Source of the DNA: Patagioenas fasciata
Taxonomy: Eukaryota; Chordata; Aves; Columbiformes; Columbidae
Length of the DNA: 64,000 nucleotides
Assembly (NCBI RefSeq): GCF_037038585.1
Contig: NC_092525.1
Coordinates: 22,402,867-22,466,866, forward strand
Direction of reading: 5' to 3'
Positions 30,401 to 45,400 of this stretch are shown piece by piece; position 1 is the first letter of the stretch, and each line of letters begins with the position of its first letter. The notes under the pieces were generated by a model. It did not search any database. It was not told the origin of the DNA and worked only from the letters and a program-made list of their open reading frames with translations. A program made the position numbers and the translations under genes.

Positions 30401-33400
30401 CTACAAAACACAGAGAGTGGGGTTTACAGAGAGCAGGACACAAGTGTGGGGCAGGAAAAGGGGGATGAGCTGTGTGAGGTGCTTTGGCCTCTGCCTGGGG
30501 CAGCTGAGCACCTGCGTGGGACCTAACAGGCACTAAAGCAGCTTTTCCACTTGTTTTTGTTCCTCTTTGTTTCCTGGTGGCTGCCTAGACAAAAGTAGCC
30601 TCTTTTTTCTACTGCTCTGTCAGAGCAGATGGTTCAGATCAGCAGGAGCCACACGCTGTGTTATCAGATTAAGTCACGCAGTATTTAAAAGCTGGGTGAT
30701 GCTAAGAACAAGTCCAAGGCAAGGCCAGCTGTCCTGCCAGGAGACGCTTCGCACTGCTTGGGGCTTCTGCTGTCAGGAGCTCTGGAAGGGACCATCCCTC
30801 GGTTTCTTTGCCTCATACACAACCCTTTTAAGAGCAGCCATGCTTGTGACCACCACTGTGTGCTCACTTGAGAACACATTTAATCACTCCTGTCTTTAAC
30901 TTTTGATGACAAGGCCAGTTTAGTCTCCTCTGAGCACATGGCTGGGCTGCTCACAGGTGCTGCCAGCGGCACATGGGGGTCAATCCTGGTGTTAAGTCAG
31001 GCTGGGCAAGAGCTTTCCAATTTTAACAGATGTTCCAAAACACCAAACAGCTATCATCACTGGTAGATTAGCATGTGATATTGGTATTTTTTTAACCAAG
31101 AGAAAGGCTGGAGTGCTGCAGTTCCTTTTGGGGGACAAGCAAGGGAACAACCCACCTCCCTCACCCCCCAGTTAAACCAAAACTATTCAAGACTTACTTG
31201 ATCTGAGTCAAGTGTAACACGCAGCCCTAGCTTAGTCATTCCATCCTCTTTCAACAATTTAAGATGAGGACAGAGAGCTAAACAGAAAGCTTTTGCCACG
31301 TTTTCAGTCAATCTGCTGTGATCGGCTGGGTCACTCAGACCATTGTGTTGCTCATCATTTTCCAGGAAAAACACCTGAAAGAAAGAGTTAACACAAGACC
31401 TAACACTTGGCTTTTCTAGAAAATAAGGTTACTGAGATGCCATTTAATATTTTTTTTTTTACAAATTAAAATTAAAGAAGAGCTGCTGAGGGAAGCCCAA
31501 GCACAAGACCCTGAAGGCAAAGCCAAAAACACAACTTCAAAAGAAAGACTTAAATAGTCATGTTCTCAAAAAGCTTTCAGTTCTGGTCAAAAGCCTCATT
31601 ATGGCAATTCACTGTGTATTGCACATAGTTTTTAATTTAAAAAGAAAATGGTTTTAAATAGAAGTTAATTTTGGAAAAATAATTAACATTTTTAGTAGAA
31701 GCCATTCCAGGCGGAAGATGTGTATTACTGTCACTGAGCGTGGCTGTGTTGAGCTCAACTGGCCTGGGAAAAAAGGGATCCCCTGGTGCCAAGATGTAGA
31801 GTGAGTAACTTGGTTCCTCCTGAGCAGGTTAAGTGAAACATTGCCAGAAATGTTGTGACATTAGCATTTGTGTGCTGGCAGTGGCACAGCGAGCACCAGC
31901 TACACAAGCAGCTGCTTAATGGAGCAGGTACTGCAACTGATTTATGCCACAGCACTTTCCTTTTGACTTGGAACATTTTAGAGAAGGTGGCTCAAAATAA
32001 TAGCATTTAAAACCAATAATTATTAAGACTTGCCTCTGGTGAGAAAGGTAGTTTTTTAACACAGTGCAGGTGAAACCAGCTGTTACCATGGGTAACCAAG
32101 TGAGCAACTATTTTTTGTGGTTTCCCCGTGTTCAAGAAAGGTACATGTGCAGGGACAGCGAGTGCAGCGCCCTGACGGGATTTTATTCTGCACAATCCTG
32201 TATTGAATCTCCCTTGCAGGTGGGAGAGGGAATACAGGTTTGTTTTGTAGAACTGGCTGCTTTCATTTCAGTCAGTAGGGAGAGCAGGTTAAAAGATGAC
32301 GAGGCAGAAGCTGCAATCCCCAAAATGCCAAATGTTGGTTTACATGCAGCTCAGTTTGACTGACTCACCTCTGTCCACCGAATGACCTTTCCATTTGCCT
32401 TGTACTCTGAGCCGTGAAATATCTTCACGCTTGTTATAGACTCCATTGATTTGCCATCGATAGGGCTTACAACACTGTGAAAGGAAGGGAAAAGGGTAAG
32501 GTCTGACTTGGTGAGAGCCGAACAGAGAAAGGTGCAAAAGAGAACAGTGTTGGGGGACAAATGAAGCGCAGGAGGGATCTTCCTGCAGGTTTGCAACAAA
32601 GCTGCACACCAGAGCTGAGAGCTTATAGGGTGGTAACACAGCAGTGAGGCATTTCATACCATTTTTTATTCTTTTGTAACCTCGGTGTAGGCCAGCGATA
32701 CCTGAAACACTACTTACACAGCCCAGAATTTAATTACGGAACCTAAGACTGACCCAGAGAGCCTGAAACTACAAAAGTACCCTTCCTTCTAGATGTCAAT
32801 TCCTTAAATGTTGTACCCATCACACCAGCGCTTTACTGCCGTAAACGCTTCAGCTGCCATGTACACCTTTCTTTTGGCTTAACTATCAAGAGCTCAATTA
32901 CACTGTTGATGGTCAGCAACTTTATTTCCAGCACTACTTAATGCAAACTAAGCACCAGGAGAGCAAAAAGTGACCACAATGTGCAGGGTTCAGCACTGAG
33001 TGCTGGAGACAGATTAGTGGTTTCCAATAACTGGATATTAGCAATGGCAAAAAATCCATGGCATTGACAGCTTCCTAAGTTGATGCCTCAAAGCTCTGCT
33101 ATCTCAATTCCATTTTCATTACCTTTAATTGCATCTTATCACTCAAAATAGAGGCACAGACTTGTAATTCCTATTGACTGGAAGACTTGTGCACCTTATA
33201 AGATCAATTAACATTTTTAACAAGTACAGTCAAACAGTCACTATGCCATGCCAAGTAATTCCTCCTCTACTTACCCCTTACTAAAGTTTTTATCATCTTC
33301 TACCCACTGAATATGAACGTGTTCCTGAGGATCTTCAGCATCTACTTTGCCACAAGTGATGGTGAAGTCTTTCATCTCCCTCAAGGCCTGCCTCAAAGAG

Positions 33401-36400
33401 TCCATGTTCTCCGCAGTTATCTGGACCATCACTCCATCTAGGGAACCAAGAAATCCTCGTAAGCCAAGATAAGCCACACTGAACAGAGCCTATATAGGAA
33501 AAAAGAAAGAAACATCCTTCCTCTTTTTGTAACACAAAGGTTAAACATCTGTTTTAAGAGTTGTAGGCAGCAATGCTGCACAAGACCATTTCTGAACTCT
33601 CCAATTCCGAAAACGTAGCGCTGGTGAGCCTTGACTGAGGAAAACACAAGGATCATACCTCGTACTTCTACCCTCAGAATCCCCATGTGATGCCCTCCAC
33701 TCCGCTGTCACCTCTGTTGGTGCTCAAAGGAGCACTTCGTGGGTGACACAGGTTTTGGGAAGTCACCACTTACCTGACAGTGGCAAAAGATACAGAATTT
33801 GGATTGAGATCAGTCTAATTTACTGTGGAAATAACCTGGGAATGATACACTTCCCCAACATACAGACTCCTTGCCTGAATCTACCCGCACTTCTCTCTTG
33901 CACTAAACTAGCAATTTAGACATGGAAAATGGTATAAATGGCCCACATATCCTGACTTAAAGCGAGACAGCTGCTCCTCAGCCCTGGGTGACCCCTCCCC
34001 ACAGGCTCCACGTTCATGCAGCTCCAAGCTCTTGGAGCTTCAGGAGCTGCTGCTTGTCAGTGGAGCTGTGCTGAGGGGCTACACATCTGGGCTTCTTGTG
34101 CACCTCACTCACAAACTAAGGAGCACACCTGAAATACGACTGTCTGCACTGTCATATCCACAGCAAGGTTAGACTACAAAGCTCTGCAGCTCAGCTAACT
34201 AAGCGAGAACAGCTTTAATCCAGTGTACACAGTCGTTGTTTATTTCTGTGACATGACAACTGGTAATGGAAGAACAAACCAAATCAGAGATGCACCAGCT
34301 CGACAGTTCCAACTTGTCATGTTCTCATCAGCCCACATACGAGCATGTCAACAATGCACAGTTGTAATCTTGCATAACTCAAGAGCTGTTTGGGAACTGA
34401 GTATAAGTGTAGCAGGGCTTCCTCCTCCTGGTCCATGGATTACATATTCCACATTTCTTAGGGTCACAATTTCCTCATTCAACCCAAACCACTAAAGCAA
34501 TCACAGGCTCGCAAGCCAGATATTTCATATCTTATCCTCATTTTCTTGTGTCCCTATTCTACAGCATCTGGACAAGTTCCTCCTCATTAAAGGAAACGGG
34601 GTCTTTTTTTTGGCTAAAAAGTAGGGTAAAGCTGAAGCGGCAGCATGATTGAAATGCCCAAGGCGTAACAGCAGAGCCCTGGTAACTACAGAGCTGGGCC
34701 ATGGTAAAAGGGATGCGGCATGTTTTAAGCAAGCAGGTCAGTTCTTACCTTCTACTATACTGGATTTGGCAAGGTAGCCTGAAGAGGATTTTAAAGCTCC
34801 ACTGAACACAAAGAAGCTGGCACCAGTCACTGCAACAACAACAACAGGCGTGATTTAGTGAGGTTTTCATCAAAACAACACTTTACACAGTGATCAGGTA
34901 TCGCAGCTCTATCATCCAGAGAGGTGATTAATCTAAATCAAGACAAATGCTGCTTAGAATTATGGTGACTCTAATGCACATCACAAGCTTGGATATGGAA
35001 AGGGCACATCACCCATTTATTTTCTAAACTGGTCAACAATTTTTGTCAGCCTCGATAAATGCTCATATTTCATCACTCTCCCCATACACACCTTGAATTT
35101 CAGGACTACTAATTTAGTGTAACCAAGTACCTAATTAACTTCTAAATGCTCATGCACAGCTGGCAAAGATTGTGAGTGAGCTGTTTATGGATCACACTGT
35201 AACAGCAACCCCCTGGCAAGGCCACAGGTCAAAGCCACCTGATTTCAATTAAAATTCTCTTAAATGACCACTAAGCATCATGCAATTCCTGCTAGAAATC
35301 CTTGTTGTCCCATATATAAAATGAACAGAAGTCAGATAAGACCATCAGTCCTGAACAAACATCGCATGCCAGTTACAGTGACTGTAGTGACTGGGGATAC
35401 TTGCAGACCACAAAAGTTGGCCTTTGTCATGCTTGCTCTCATTTGGAGACAATAGAAATGTCTTTGCCAGAAATTTGCCACAAACCCACAATATTTAAAT
35501 TCTCAGTGCACTGCTGCTGCAGCCTTTCAGCCTTCTCCAACAAAAACAGAGCCTGGAAATGACATGGTCTAATTGAGGCGAACACGAGTAGTTTCTTGAA
35601 GATGAATTATCAAAATGCTGCTGGTTTTGATTATTCCTATTTACCTTTCCTATTAAACCTAATCTTCCTCCTTTCACCGAGTATAGGTCAAGCACAGGCA
35701 CCCACAGCCTCACCTGTGGTCTCCAATAACGCCAGACACCGTTCTCATTATTCACGTACAGATGTTGTCTAAGCCAGTTCCGGCACCGTGACCTCTGGAG
35801 CACCCCAAGTCCTCAGCTGCACTGTGCAAGCAGTGTGACCATATTTACAAGCGAGCAAGCTCTGATGTGCTTTATTTTATTTCTGCTTGAGCTACGAAAT
35901 TGCTAGAACACCTGTTAAACAAACTCAGAAGAGGACCACTGACCTAGAGGAGTGTGACGTGGCTTGCACACAGGACATAAACTGTACAGTGTGTCCCCTG
36001 ACAGCCGAGATTGTGGATTCTGCAAGGGGAATAAAACACCGAGGGGGTGAAGGGCAGATAGAGCAATGTGTTACTATTCCTTGTGTTGCGTGTCTGTCTC
36101 ACAAAGCTGCCCGTTCAGGGTTATTTTCTCTGAATGTGTAGGAGAAATGCAGTGAAACACAGACAAACCCACTTCTGACCGGTTCACAAGCCAAGTGCCA
36201 GAACAAGTCGCACAAACAGCAAAGTAGCAACACAGAGCACAGGAGAGAACAGCCCCGGCGCGGTGCCCGCTCACCCTTCCTGGGCTGGTTGTGGATGCTG
36301 ATGGCCTGCGTCTGGTAATTCCCATCGTCGTTCTGCACGCACACCAGATGCGAGTCGGCCTTCTCGTTGAAGCATGCTCCCCCTGCGAGGACGTGCTCAT

Positions 36401-39400
36401 TGGATTTGTTCATGGCTTTCATCATCTGCAAACAAAGAGGGTTCCCGTTTCCACGCTGTTTGTCAAGCACGACCATAAATAGGTGATTCTTGGAAGAGTT
36501 TAATCGGACAGAGCAAGCTTCTCAGTGGCGCTCATGTTCTCAGGTCAGATTTTAGCACCCAGAACCATAAGCTACTTTGGAAAAGAGGGTTCAGGTCTTA
36601 CATCATCTAGATGCTTTAAAGTGCCACCTTTTATGTAATTAAGATAAACAGAATATGGGGTAGCTAAGCTGCATAGGTTGCAAAAGCTATTACCAACAGC
36701 TGTTTAGAAAAATACATTAACAGGAAAAAATCATAAAACCATTGGGAGGTAACATCTGGCTTGTTTACACAACTGCAGTTGCTTATAACAGAATGTTGCC
36801 GCCACAGTTCAGTGCTAGACTGGCACTCAGACTTGTGGCATTTAAGCCTGGTTTTGCCACTTAATCCTGGCTCTGCCATGACCAGACACCAAAGCTTTAG
36901 TGTCTGTGTGTGTCACCCACATGAACTGCTGAAACTGGGATCCATGTTCCCCCTTTGAATACTTCTAAAAAAGATCTGAATCATAGGCATCCAGAAATGA
37001 TTTTAATTCTCTGCAGAGGAGGCCTCCAAAAAGCATCCAAAAATGTTTGTGAGGTATCTGCCCTTCAGTTTTGCTGATTAGCATCAAACATACACCTAGT
37101 TACATGCCTCAACAGAATATTCCTGTAAATTATCTATCTGCTCTCCTCATCTCTTACTCTTCATGGAGGCTCAGACTATAGGAGTTTTGATACAAAAGGA
37201 AAACGGAGGGCATCATCTCTGGAATTTGTTTCAAAACCAAAAAGTTTTGCTTAAAATAAGAAAAGGCAAATTATATTACAGCCCCCCCCCATTGAAAACC
37301 TTGAAGAGAAGGGAAATCCTGAATTATTTGCCATCTCTGAACAGCACTCACAGTCCCATCCTCTGCTCCCTGCAGCTGACAAACATCCGCACTGCACACA
37401 ACACATTTGTCTCTCTCTAACACAAAACCTTAATTATAGTGTCAGGAACATCAGCTGATGCTCACTATTGACAAATGTGCACAGGTGTAATGTTTGTGGA
37501 GGAAACTTAATTAAGGATTTGCATCAGACCACAGTGTATTTCAGTATCTAGCTGATCATGTCATGCTCCAGAAACACGGAGCACAGGACCTGCCTGAGCA
37601 CAACAAGAAACAATTGGACACAGCACCTGGACTTCCTAACACGGGCACTGGTTAAACAATGACAGTCACCTTTGCTGAAGGAATAAATAGGCAACTAAGT
37701 CTCACTAAGCTGTAGAAAATTAAAATAATTTTGAAGATAAAAATATTTAATAGTAAAACTATGTATTAATATTTAATTTGTTAATTGCAATCAGGATTCT
37801 CCACATTTAGTCCATCCATGAGATTTAAAACAAGGTTTTCAATTTCTATATAGTTGGAGTGACACTCTCTACTAATTAAATACTGTTTCACATGAGAAAA
37901 AAGTAAAGGTCTTGTGGTTTAATTCATCTTAATTCAAACTATACTCAGATGAAAAATCTCAAGTAATTCAATCTTTCAACTGGATTGCAAGCAATAATAT
38001 TGAATAAATAATACTTTCTCCATTTAAAAAACTGAATCTCTGCTTCTCACTGAGAAAGAGAACCTGAACACAATGCAGAGATTTTGCTAGTGCAAAACAG
38101 CGGAATTTCTTGAGTCCAGCTGAGTGCAATGTCTGGTTCAGATACAGAACTGAAGCCAACGCCAGGCACAGCGAACACTGAACTGCATCTTGGGTGCCAA
38201 TTTCTACTTAATTCATTCAAACTTTACTGACTTTTTCCATTTTCTCACAGCTGCATCAAGAATTAATTCACCTTTTAACAGACCCTTTATTTTTTCACCA
38301 GTTTCATCTTTTTAAAACTTCACCTAAGAATGTTTTTTTCTTTTTTTTTTTTTTTAAATTTATTTCTTTATTCTCACTGTTATTTTACTCAAATGCTTTT
38401 TGCAGGGAAATTCTCTCAAGCTGTATTCTGCTCTGGTATAACAATAACTTCTACAAATACCATTTTGCCCAGTGGCTTTGCTCTCACCGCAAATGCTGAT
38501 TGGTTTCAAAATACCAAGTTACCCCCTTCTCTCACAAAACCAATCACCTTCTCCATTGCTCTCTTTTGTTATTGTTCAAATATCTTGTCACTAAGCTTGC
38601 TCAACTAAATCCTAAAGACACTGATTGATTTTCTCACACCAGAAATCAAGTTTAAAAATGAGATGCTGAAAGACATTTTACATAAAATAAACAGCAATCC
38701 AACAAATGCTAATAAATGCTGCAAGTACACACACAGAAAATAGGTGAGAAGAGCTAATACACCTTTCCCCCTGATTTACCTCAACTGTAAAGTTTGTCAG
38801 CTTATTTGCTCAGATCAAACCAGTGTTTTCTGTTATTTACAATTACACTTCATGTAAACAGTTTAAAAACAGGAAGAAGAAGAGTTTAAGAGTTTAATTA
38901 ATACTAAATGGAATTGTTTTCTTCCTGTGGAGCCACCCTCACTCGCTCTCAAAACGTGTGCATCGTGCATTTATCATTTGCTTTAGATGCAGTTTTCCCT
39001 ACCAGTAGTAAGTAAAATAAAATTCCTTTAGATCCCAGGTCCTCCAACCACAAAGAAACTGTACACAAACTTATTTCTTATAGGCATTACCTCATTGTAT
39101 CTGTTGCTAGGAATTTTGATGCTGGTTTTTCTGACTTCCATGTCAACCACTAAACCTTGGACCACAGGCAGCGTGTACTGGTAATTTCTGAAGTCCTGGT
39201 AATTAAAGTAAGTTTTTAAAAGTTAGGCATGATGATAATAATTACCACCGTAGGCTTCATAACTATCCTAGCGACTACTCATTAGACCATTAAAATAATT
39301 GTAATCGCTGACTGAAAGGCAGGGAGGGAGACATCATGGCTTTTAACCTACATAATCCAAGTACACAAATGAAAAAACATCATCGTGACTGTTAGCCATT

Positions 39401-42400
39401 TCACTGATTTTCTTACATCAAAATTAATGTTCTGCAGCCTTGAATGCCATCACTGTATGTACAAAAATTTGCTCTCTGTGTACTGTTACACTACTGGATG
39501 GAGTTATTAGTTTTTCCAGCAGCAAAATTAGGTCATGCATCAAAGAGAATTTTCTATATTGAAAATATTAACAAAGTAGGCAGAGCTAATAACTTTGCTT
39601 CAGTGGAAGCTCTGTAGAAGCAGAGAGCTGGGACTGCACACTGGCCTTCTGAGGAAGGAATGGGAGCAATTACTGCACTTGTTTCCACATCCAAATGTTC
39701 TCAGGTGGCCAGGTTTGGGATGTGGATTTGGGCACCTTTTTACGATTCACCTCGTTGTTGAAAGCCAACATCCAATACCAGTCGCAGCAGGTAAATTCAC
39801 CCAAATGCCCACTATTTCCTCCCGTCATCTCCACGTGCCAGCTACTACATGTAAGAGGATTACGGTTCTCCCCACACTGACCCATTCACACCGGTGGAAT
39901 GCGCAAAATCGGTGTCAGCACTTACTGCAAGAAGGTTCATGATTGTGTGTCCAGTCTCTCCAAACAAAGGCTTACGGAATCTGACGCTAAAAAGTGGGCA
40001 TGGATAAACTAGAATAAAAGAAAATAAACCAGAAAAGATCAGATTCAAATTTATATACTGAGATTCTGCAAAACCAGACTCCATTACAATCTCCTCAGCT
40101 GAATATGGTGAGCAGCAGCAAAAGCAGAGATTGGAAGGACAACCAGAGTTTAAAAAGCAGAAAGGGAAGAAGGGTTTAACGTTACAACACACCTTACACA
40201 TGTCACGGCTCCTTGCCCACCCTGCCAGGAACAAGCAGCACTACATGGAATGCCTGCAAGTGCCACACTGCAAGACTGAAACTAGCAATCTGGACACTGA
40301 TGGCCAAGATGACCTTTCGAAAGGCTTTTCTCAGGCTGCTGCTTGGAAATGGCTTCTCCCTTTTTTATGACCATCCTGCTGCTCTCCACTACAGCATCAT
40401 AAGTGTCTGTGGCTGATGTGGTGATATTCAAGTGATAATACTGAGATTATTTCATTTTCTGTTTTCAGAATTTCATAAAAACATGGCAAATTGCCTACAA
40501 GAGTATGTCAAACCGATTAAAACTACATTTATGGTATGTCAGCAATGCAATACACCTGCGTTCCTTGGCTTAGGCGTACTTGTAAAATATCTATGACGCG
40601 ATTCAAAGTGCAGTGTATGGATCTGGCTACACTACATTATGTTGCAGCAGAAGCCATAACAGTGCTTGAAACATGACTCATGCAGGAAGACGTGATGCCA
40701 AGGGTTTCTAAATGAATGTTTGAAGGAAGGTGCCTAAACTATCCTCAGGCAACCACCGAGCCTGATTTCCCAAAATGCTGCACATATTCACGGTTCCCAG
40801 GGTAGACAGAAGGGGCTACAAAATTCTCAGCAGGTTGGAAATAACATCATCAGGATTTCCTGACAGAAATGAGCTCCAGCTTCTCCATGCTGATCTGGGA
40901 AGCATCACGGGTCCTGCACACACACCATGCAGCTGACGTGACCAACTCGTGTGCAGTGTCTGACAATTCCACCAAACCCAGCGCATGTATTGGAGGAAAC
41001 CTGGGACACAAACGCAACCCCTTCTGAGGGGGGACCGAGGCAGTGATCTGCAGTGACGGCTGTCACAGCACTAGTGAATATGCCTGAATCCAAACCCCAG
41101 CTAAAGAAGTGATCCAAACCCCAGCTTCCCAGCATATTCAAAACAGGTATTTCTGTGAACATCAAAACATTTGTTTATGTGCTCAAAAACAGATGCCACA
41201 TCCAAAATATGAGCATCTTTGTTTTTCTAAATGTTGACAGGAAAAACTACTTAAAAACCTCATAGATACACTCAAAAACTTACACACCTTTAACACTAAT
41301 GTCTCTTCAGACAAGTTTAACCTACAGTCATCATCCTCAGAAAGCAAATTTTTAAAGATTTTCTTTTTCCTTTCCAGTAACATACGTATTTTTTGAAAAA
41401 TTCTCAACATCCCCCAGACATCACAAATTAAATTTAAAAATCCTTACAAAGCATATTCTAAAACCTATTTTGTTAAAAAGTTTTGAAAAAAATTAACATA
41501 CCATTTTCATCATAATTCAGATTTAAAAGATACGCCAATTAAAACAGAGGATGATCAAGGAATGAAATTTTTGGCCCCTGACAGTGGTCAGACTTCTGAT
41601 AATCTCTTTGCTCCAGCAATAACAAATGTCTTTTGAAAAAGATTTTATCCTAATTTCATGCCAACTGCTAAGATTTTGTTCAGCTGAAACACTCTCTGCA
41701 GCCCATGTGTTACTAGTTGCAACAGAATTTTTGCAACAAATTGCGAGGTCAGTTACCCCTGCACACATATTGTTACTCTCCGGAAAATGAGCATGGTTTT
41801 CAAAACCTAAAAGCGAAGGCTCATTCATTTCAACATGGAAAGAACTCATCTCAAAGGCTCTCCTTTGTCCTAACAACACCAGCTAAATGACTTCTTGTGC
41901 ACCTAATTCTATTTCAGGTCCTTAAGTGAGCTGCAAACAGTTGCTCAGAACCTGATCTGTCTCCACAAAAATCCCCCTGATCAACCAGTACGGCTGTGAA
42001 AAAAGGCTGTAGGTCATATCACAACCTCAGTATGGCCCTGCTGTTTAATTGGATGCAATGTGGGTGTAAAACATAAATTTCACTTGCCTGCTTAAGCTTG
42101 TGAGGCTTTGACAGGTGACAATTTAGGGCTGGGTGTGCGCGCTCTAAACCGGAATGTATTCTCCTGCAGAAATAACTGCAGCTAAAAGAATGCACATTAC
42201 TTACGTCTGTATTCAGCTCCAAGCCTCAACATCAGCCGAATGGGGAACACTTTAGCCCAGGGAGTCTCCCATTTCTGAATGAGGATGCCAAACAGGTACG
42301 GTGGGGTTGGGAGCACCAGGTCTTGCAGGGACTGATACGTAGCTGCAACGTACAAGAACCCTCCGTGTTCTTTGCTTCCGAGGAAGCTCTGGCTGAAAAA

Positions 42401-45400
42401 GGAGTGTCCCAGGTTGCCAACAACGTTACCTATGAACAAGAAAAGCTCATTACTTCACTAGATTGAGAGCTACATCAAGAATTTAAAGAGTTTTTCAGAA
42501 GAGACAAAAACCAATCACTTAAACTCACTTTGCTTCCTGAAGCACTAATGTCTATTAATCACACAAGAAACAATGATCTGCTGCACACGGGAGCTAAGGT
42601 TACCTCCCTGCGTATGGAATAATGTATTATAGACTAGAGCCACCAAAGCCATGGTATCTCCAGCTGATGCACCTTTGGTGATACATGTACTTAGTGACCA
42701 TCACGGGTAGGAAGTCACACACACAGCCCTCCATTTCTGCACCTGCACTGTGCCTGCAAGCGTCCCAGGACAACACGTACAACCACAGGCACTTGCCTTC
42801 CCCATTTCTGCCGGTTTCACAGAGATGTGCCTGTTTCCAGCGGCAGAGGCAGCGTGACGGAGGGGAGGATGCAGGCCACGACAGCCAGGGAAGAAGGATA
42901 GCTCAGGCCAGTATTGCTGCTGAGGAACTGGTACCTGCAGCCCCTGCCCAGCACTACAAAAGCACCCAAAGAAACCCTGTTTTCAGCATCTGCAGATATT
43001 CCAGGGGTTTCCAGTGCAGAAGCTGCTGTTGACTGAACTAAACTTTTAGACCCAGCTGTGGTTAAGGGAGAGATGTGCAACTGGTCAGAGGATTAACACC
43101 CACCGGTTGTCCTTCCTTTTAGGCAAACCACTGGGGTGCCTGCTCAGGCACATATTGAAGATCTGGGTCGTTTTAAGAATTACACAAAAGAGTGTTTATT
43201 TAATTAGTATACTTAACATAAGATGCAACTGAGAGAGACACGAGGGAGAAACATCACTAATTTTTGCTCACATTTTTACTCTTTGATGTTCTTAATTTCA
43301 AAAAAACATTTACACTGGAATGGCTGAATGAATCTGAATGTTGATTAGATTATTATAGCATCCAACACAGCATTTAACACCGAAGCAAAGAACCATGGTA
43401 TGATTCCTTCTATCAAATGACAACAGCATGCAAATAACGTACAGAACAACTGATCCCAATTCTCCATAGGGAGATGTGAATATTAACAGCGTTGATTTAC
43501 TTCCAAAGAAAAACACAAGTCACTTCAGAGCACACGGTGAGTTTGATCACAGCAGTCCTGAGGAACCTCATGGGTCTGAGGCACTCACTGCTGGCCTCCT
43601 GCAGCAACCCCAGGCTTCCCCACCCGCAGAGACTAAGTAGGAGCTTCTGCCCTTTCTCCACCACCTCATAATGGCGTGTTTGTATCTGAACTCAAGGCAG
43701 TGATGTGTATGTCTCCAGCCCGCACATCAGCTGGACAGTAACTGGAGGGTTTCTCCCTTTCACACAAGTCACAGAAGTGCAGCTTTGAAGATCATACTTG
43801 CATTACTGAGGATGTCAAGCTAAGCTTTCTCTATTTTTATGCTGCAAAACAGCCTAAAAAATCATACGCAAGCATTTAAAAATGCAAGGCAAATACATAC
43901 AGTAGGTACAGTTTTGGCCAGCAAAGGAAAGGAAAACCAATGAGCCCTCTCAAGTCTGTTCTTTACACTGAACCCCTGTGAAAGTCCCAAGTGACAGCAA
44001 CTCCCCATCAAGCCAGCACTGGCATAAGAATAATACAGCTTCTCCTGCCCTCACTCTGGAGATGTGACCGTGCTCCTCTGCTTCCCTCCTGGCCACCCTG
44101 GCACAATCACCTTAGAGCAGACTGAGAGAGGCTCTCACCAATGTTTATAAATATCTCAAGGGTGGGTGTCAAGGGGATGGGACCAGACTCCTTTCAGTGG
44201 TGCCCAATGACAGGATGGGGGGCAATGGGCACAGACTGAAGCACAGGAGGTTCCATCTGAATATGAGGAGAAACTTCTTTACTTTGAGGTGCCAGAGTCT
44301 TGAACAGGCTGCCAGAGAGGTTGTAGAGTCTCCTTCTCTGGAGACATTCAAACCCACCTGGACACGATCCTGTGTGATCTGCTCTGGTGAACCTGCTTTA
44401 GCAGGTGGGCTGGACTGGGTGATCTCCAGAGGTCCCTTCCAACCCCAACCAGTCTGTGACTCTGTGATTGCTTCCTTCACATTACCGTGGGACCTCCAAC
44501 TGTAAATACAGCTACTAGCAGGACTGTAAACAAAAGGGTCCTTTTATACTCTGACTAACAAATAAATTCAGGGGTTTCCTTGCTATTAAAATTGGTGGGT
44601 ACCTTAGGGGAATATTTATTTGTCTGCACCCATAAGGTGCTGTGCAAAACCAAGTTCTCAAGTTCTGAGTTAGAAGGTGACGGGATTCGGCAGCCCAGGC
44701 ACCCCACAGCAGGGTGCAGCTCATTCACCATTTGTCACCATCCTGTGAAGCTGATTTGTAATTTTACAGATAAACACAAGCCAGAGCTGACACCAACAAC
44801 CCAGATGAAATTCCAGAGCCCTTATAGCGGCTACAATTTCTGTAATGCTCAGCTGAGCATACTTGATGAAAAGTAGGTACTCGTCAGACTGAAGGACTAA
44901 CATGATTACTAGAGCCACATCTAATGCTGTCAGCTGCTGCAAATCATCCATTCTACCCATGTGCAAATGCATTTCCATGTCAGCATGTGCTGTGACACCA
45001 CTGCTTGCCCAGTGAACACACTACTAATGCACTAACCTAAGCATCTTGCTACTGACCACGAACCAATGTATCAGTCGGTGTTCAAGAGAAAGATTTTCTC
45101 TTATCTAAAATAGCTGCTGGCACCTTGCTATCTCAACTCCTTTGCTTTTGCAGTTCCCACCTACCCTCACTAATCTCCTCTTCTTCGTTTATATTTCCTT
45201 TTTCCCTTCCCATCTGTTCTTACCCAAATAGAAGCCACAGGCCTGATAGTAAAATTACTTGGTGAGGTTCTCAGTGCCAACGGCATGACCATAATAATCT
45301 TTTCTAACCTTCAAATGTATGAAGCATAGGAACTGCTAAACTGAATTCTGCACCCTTTTCTGTGTGCAAGAGGCCAGGCAAAGCGACGCTGTACGACACC

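Noticed and set aside
44169..44505. Open frames of about 100 codons on both strands
   Set aside because: They fall inside the CR1 3' end, which is non-coding retrotransposon sequence here.
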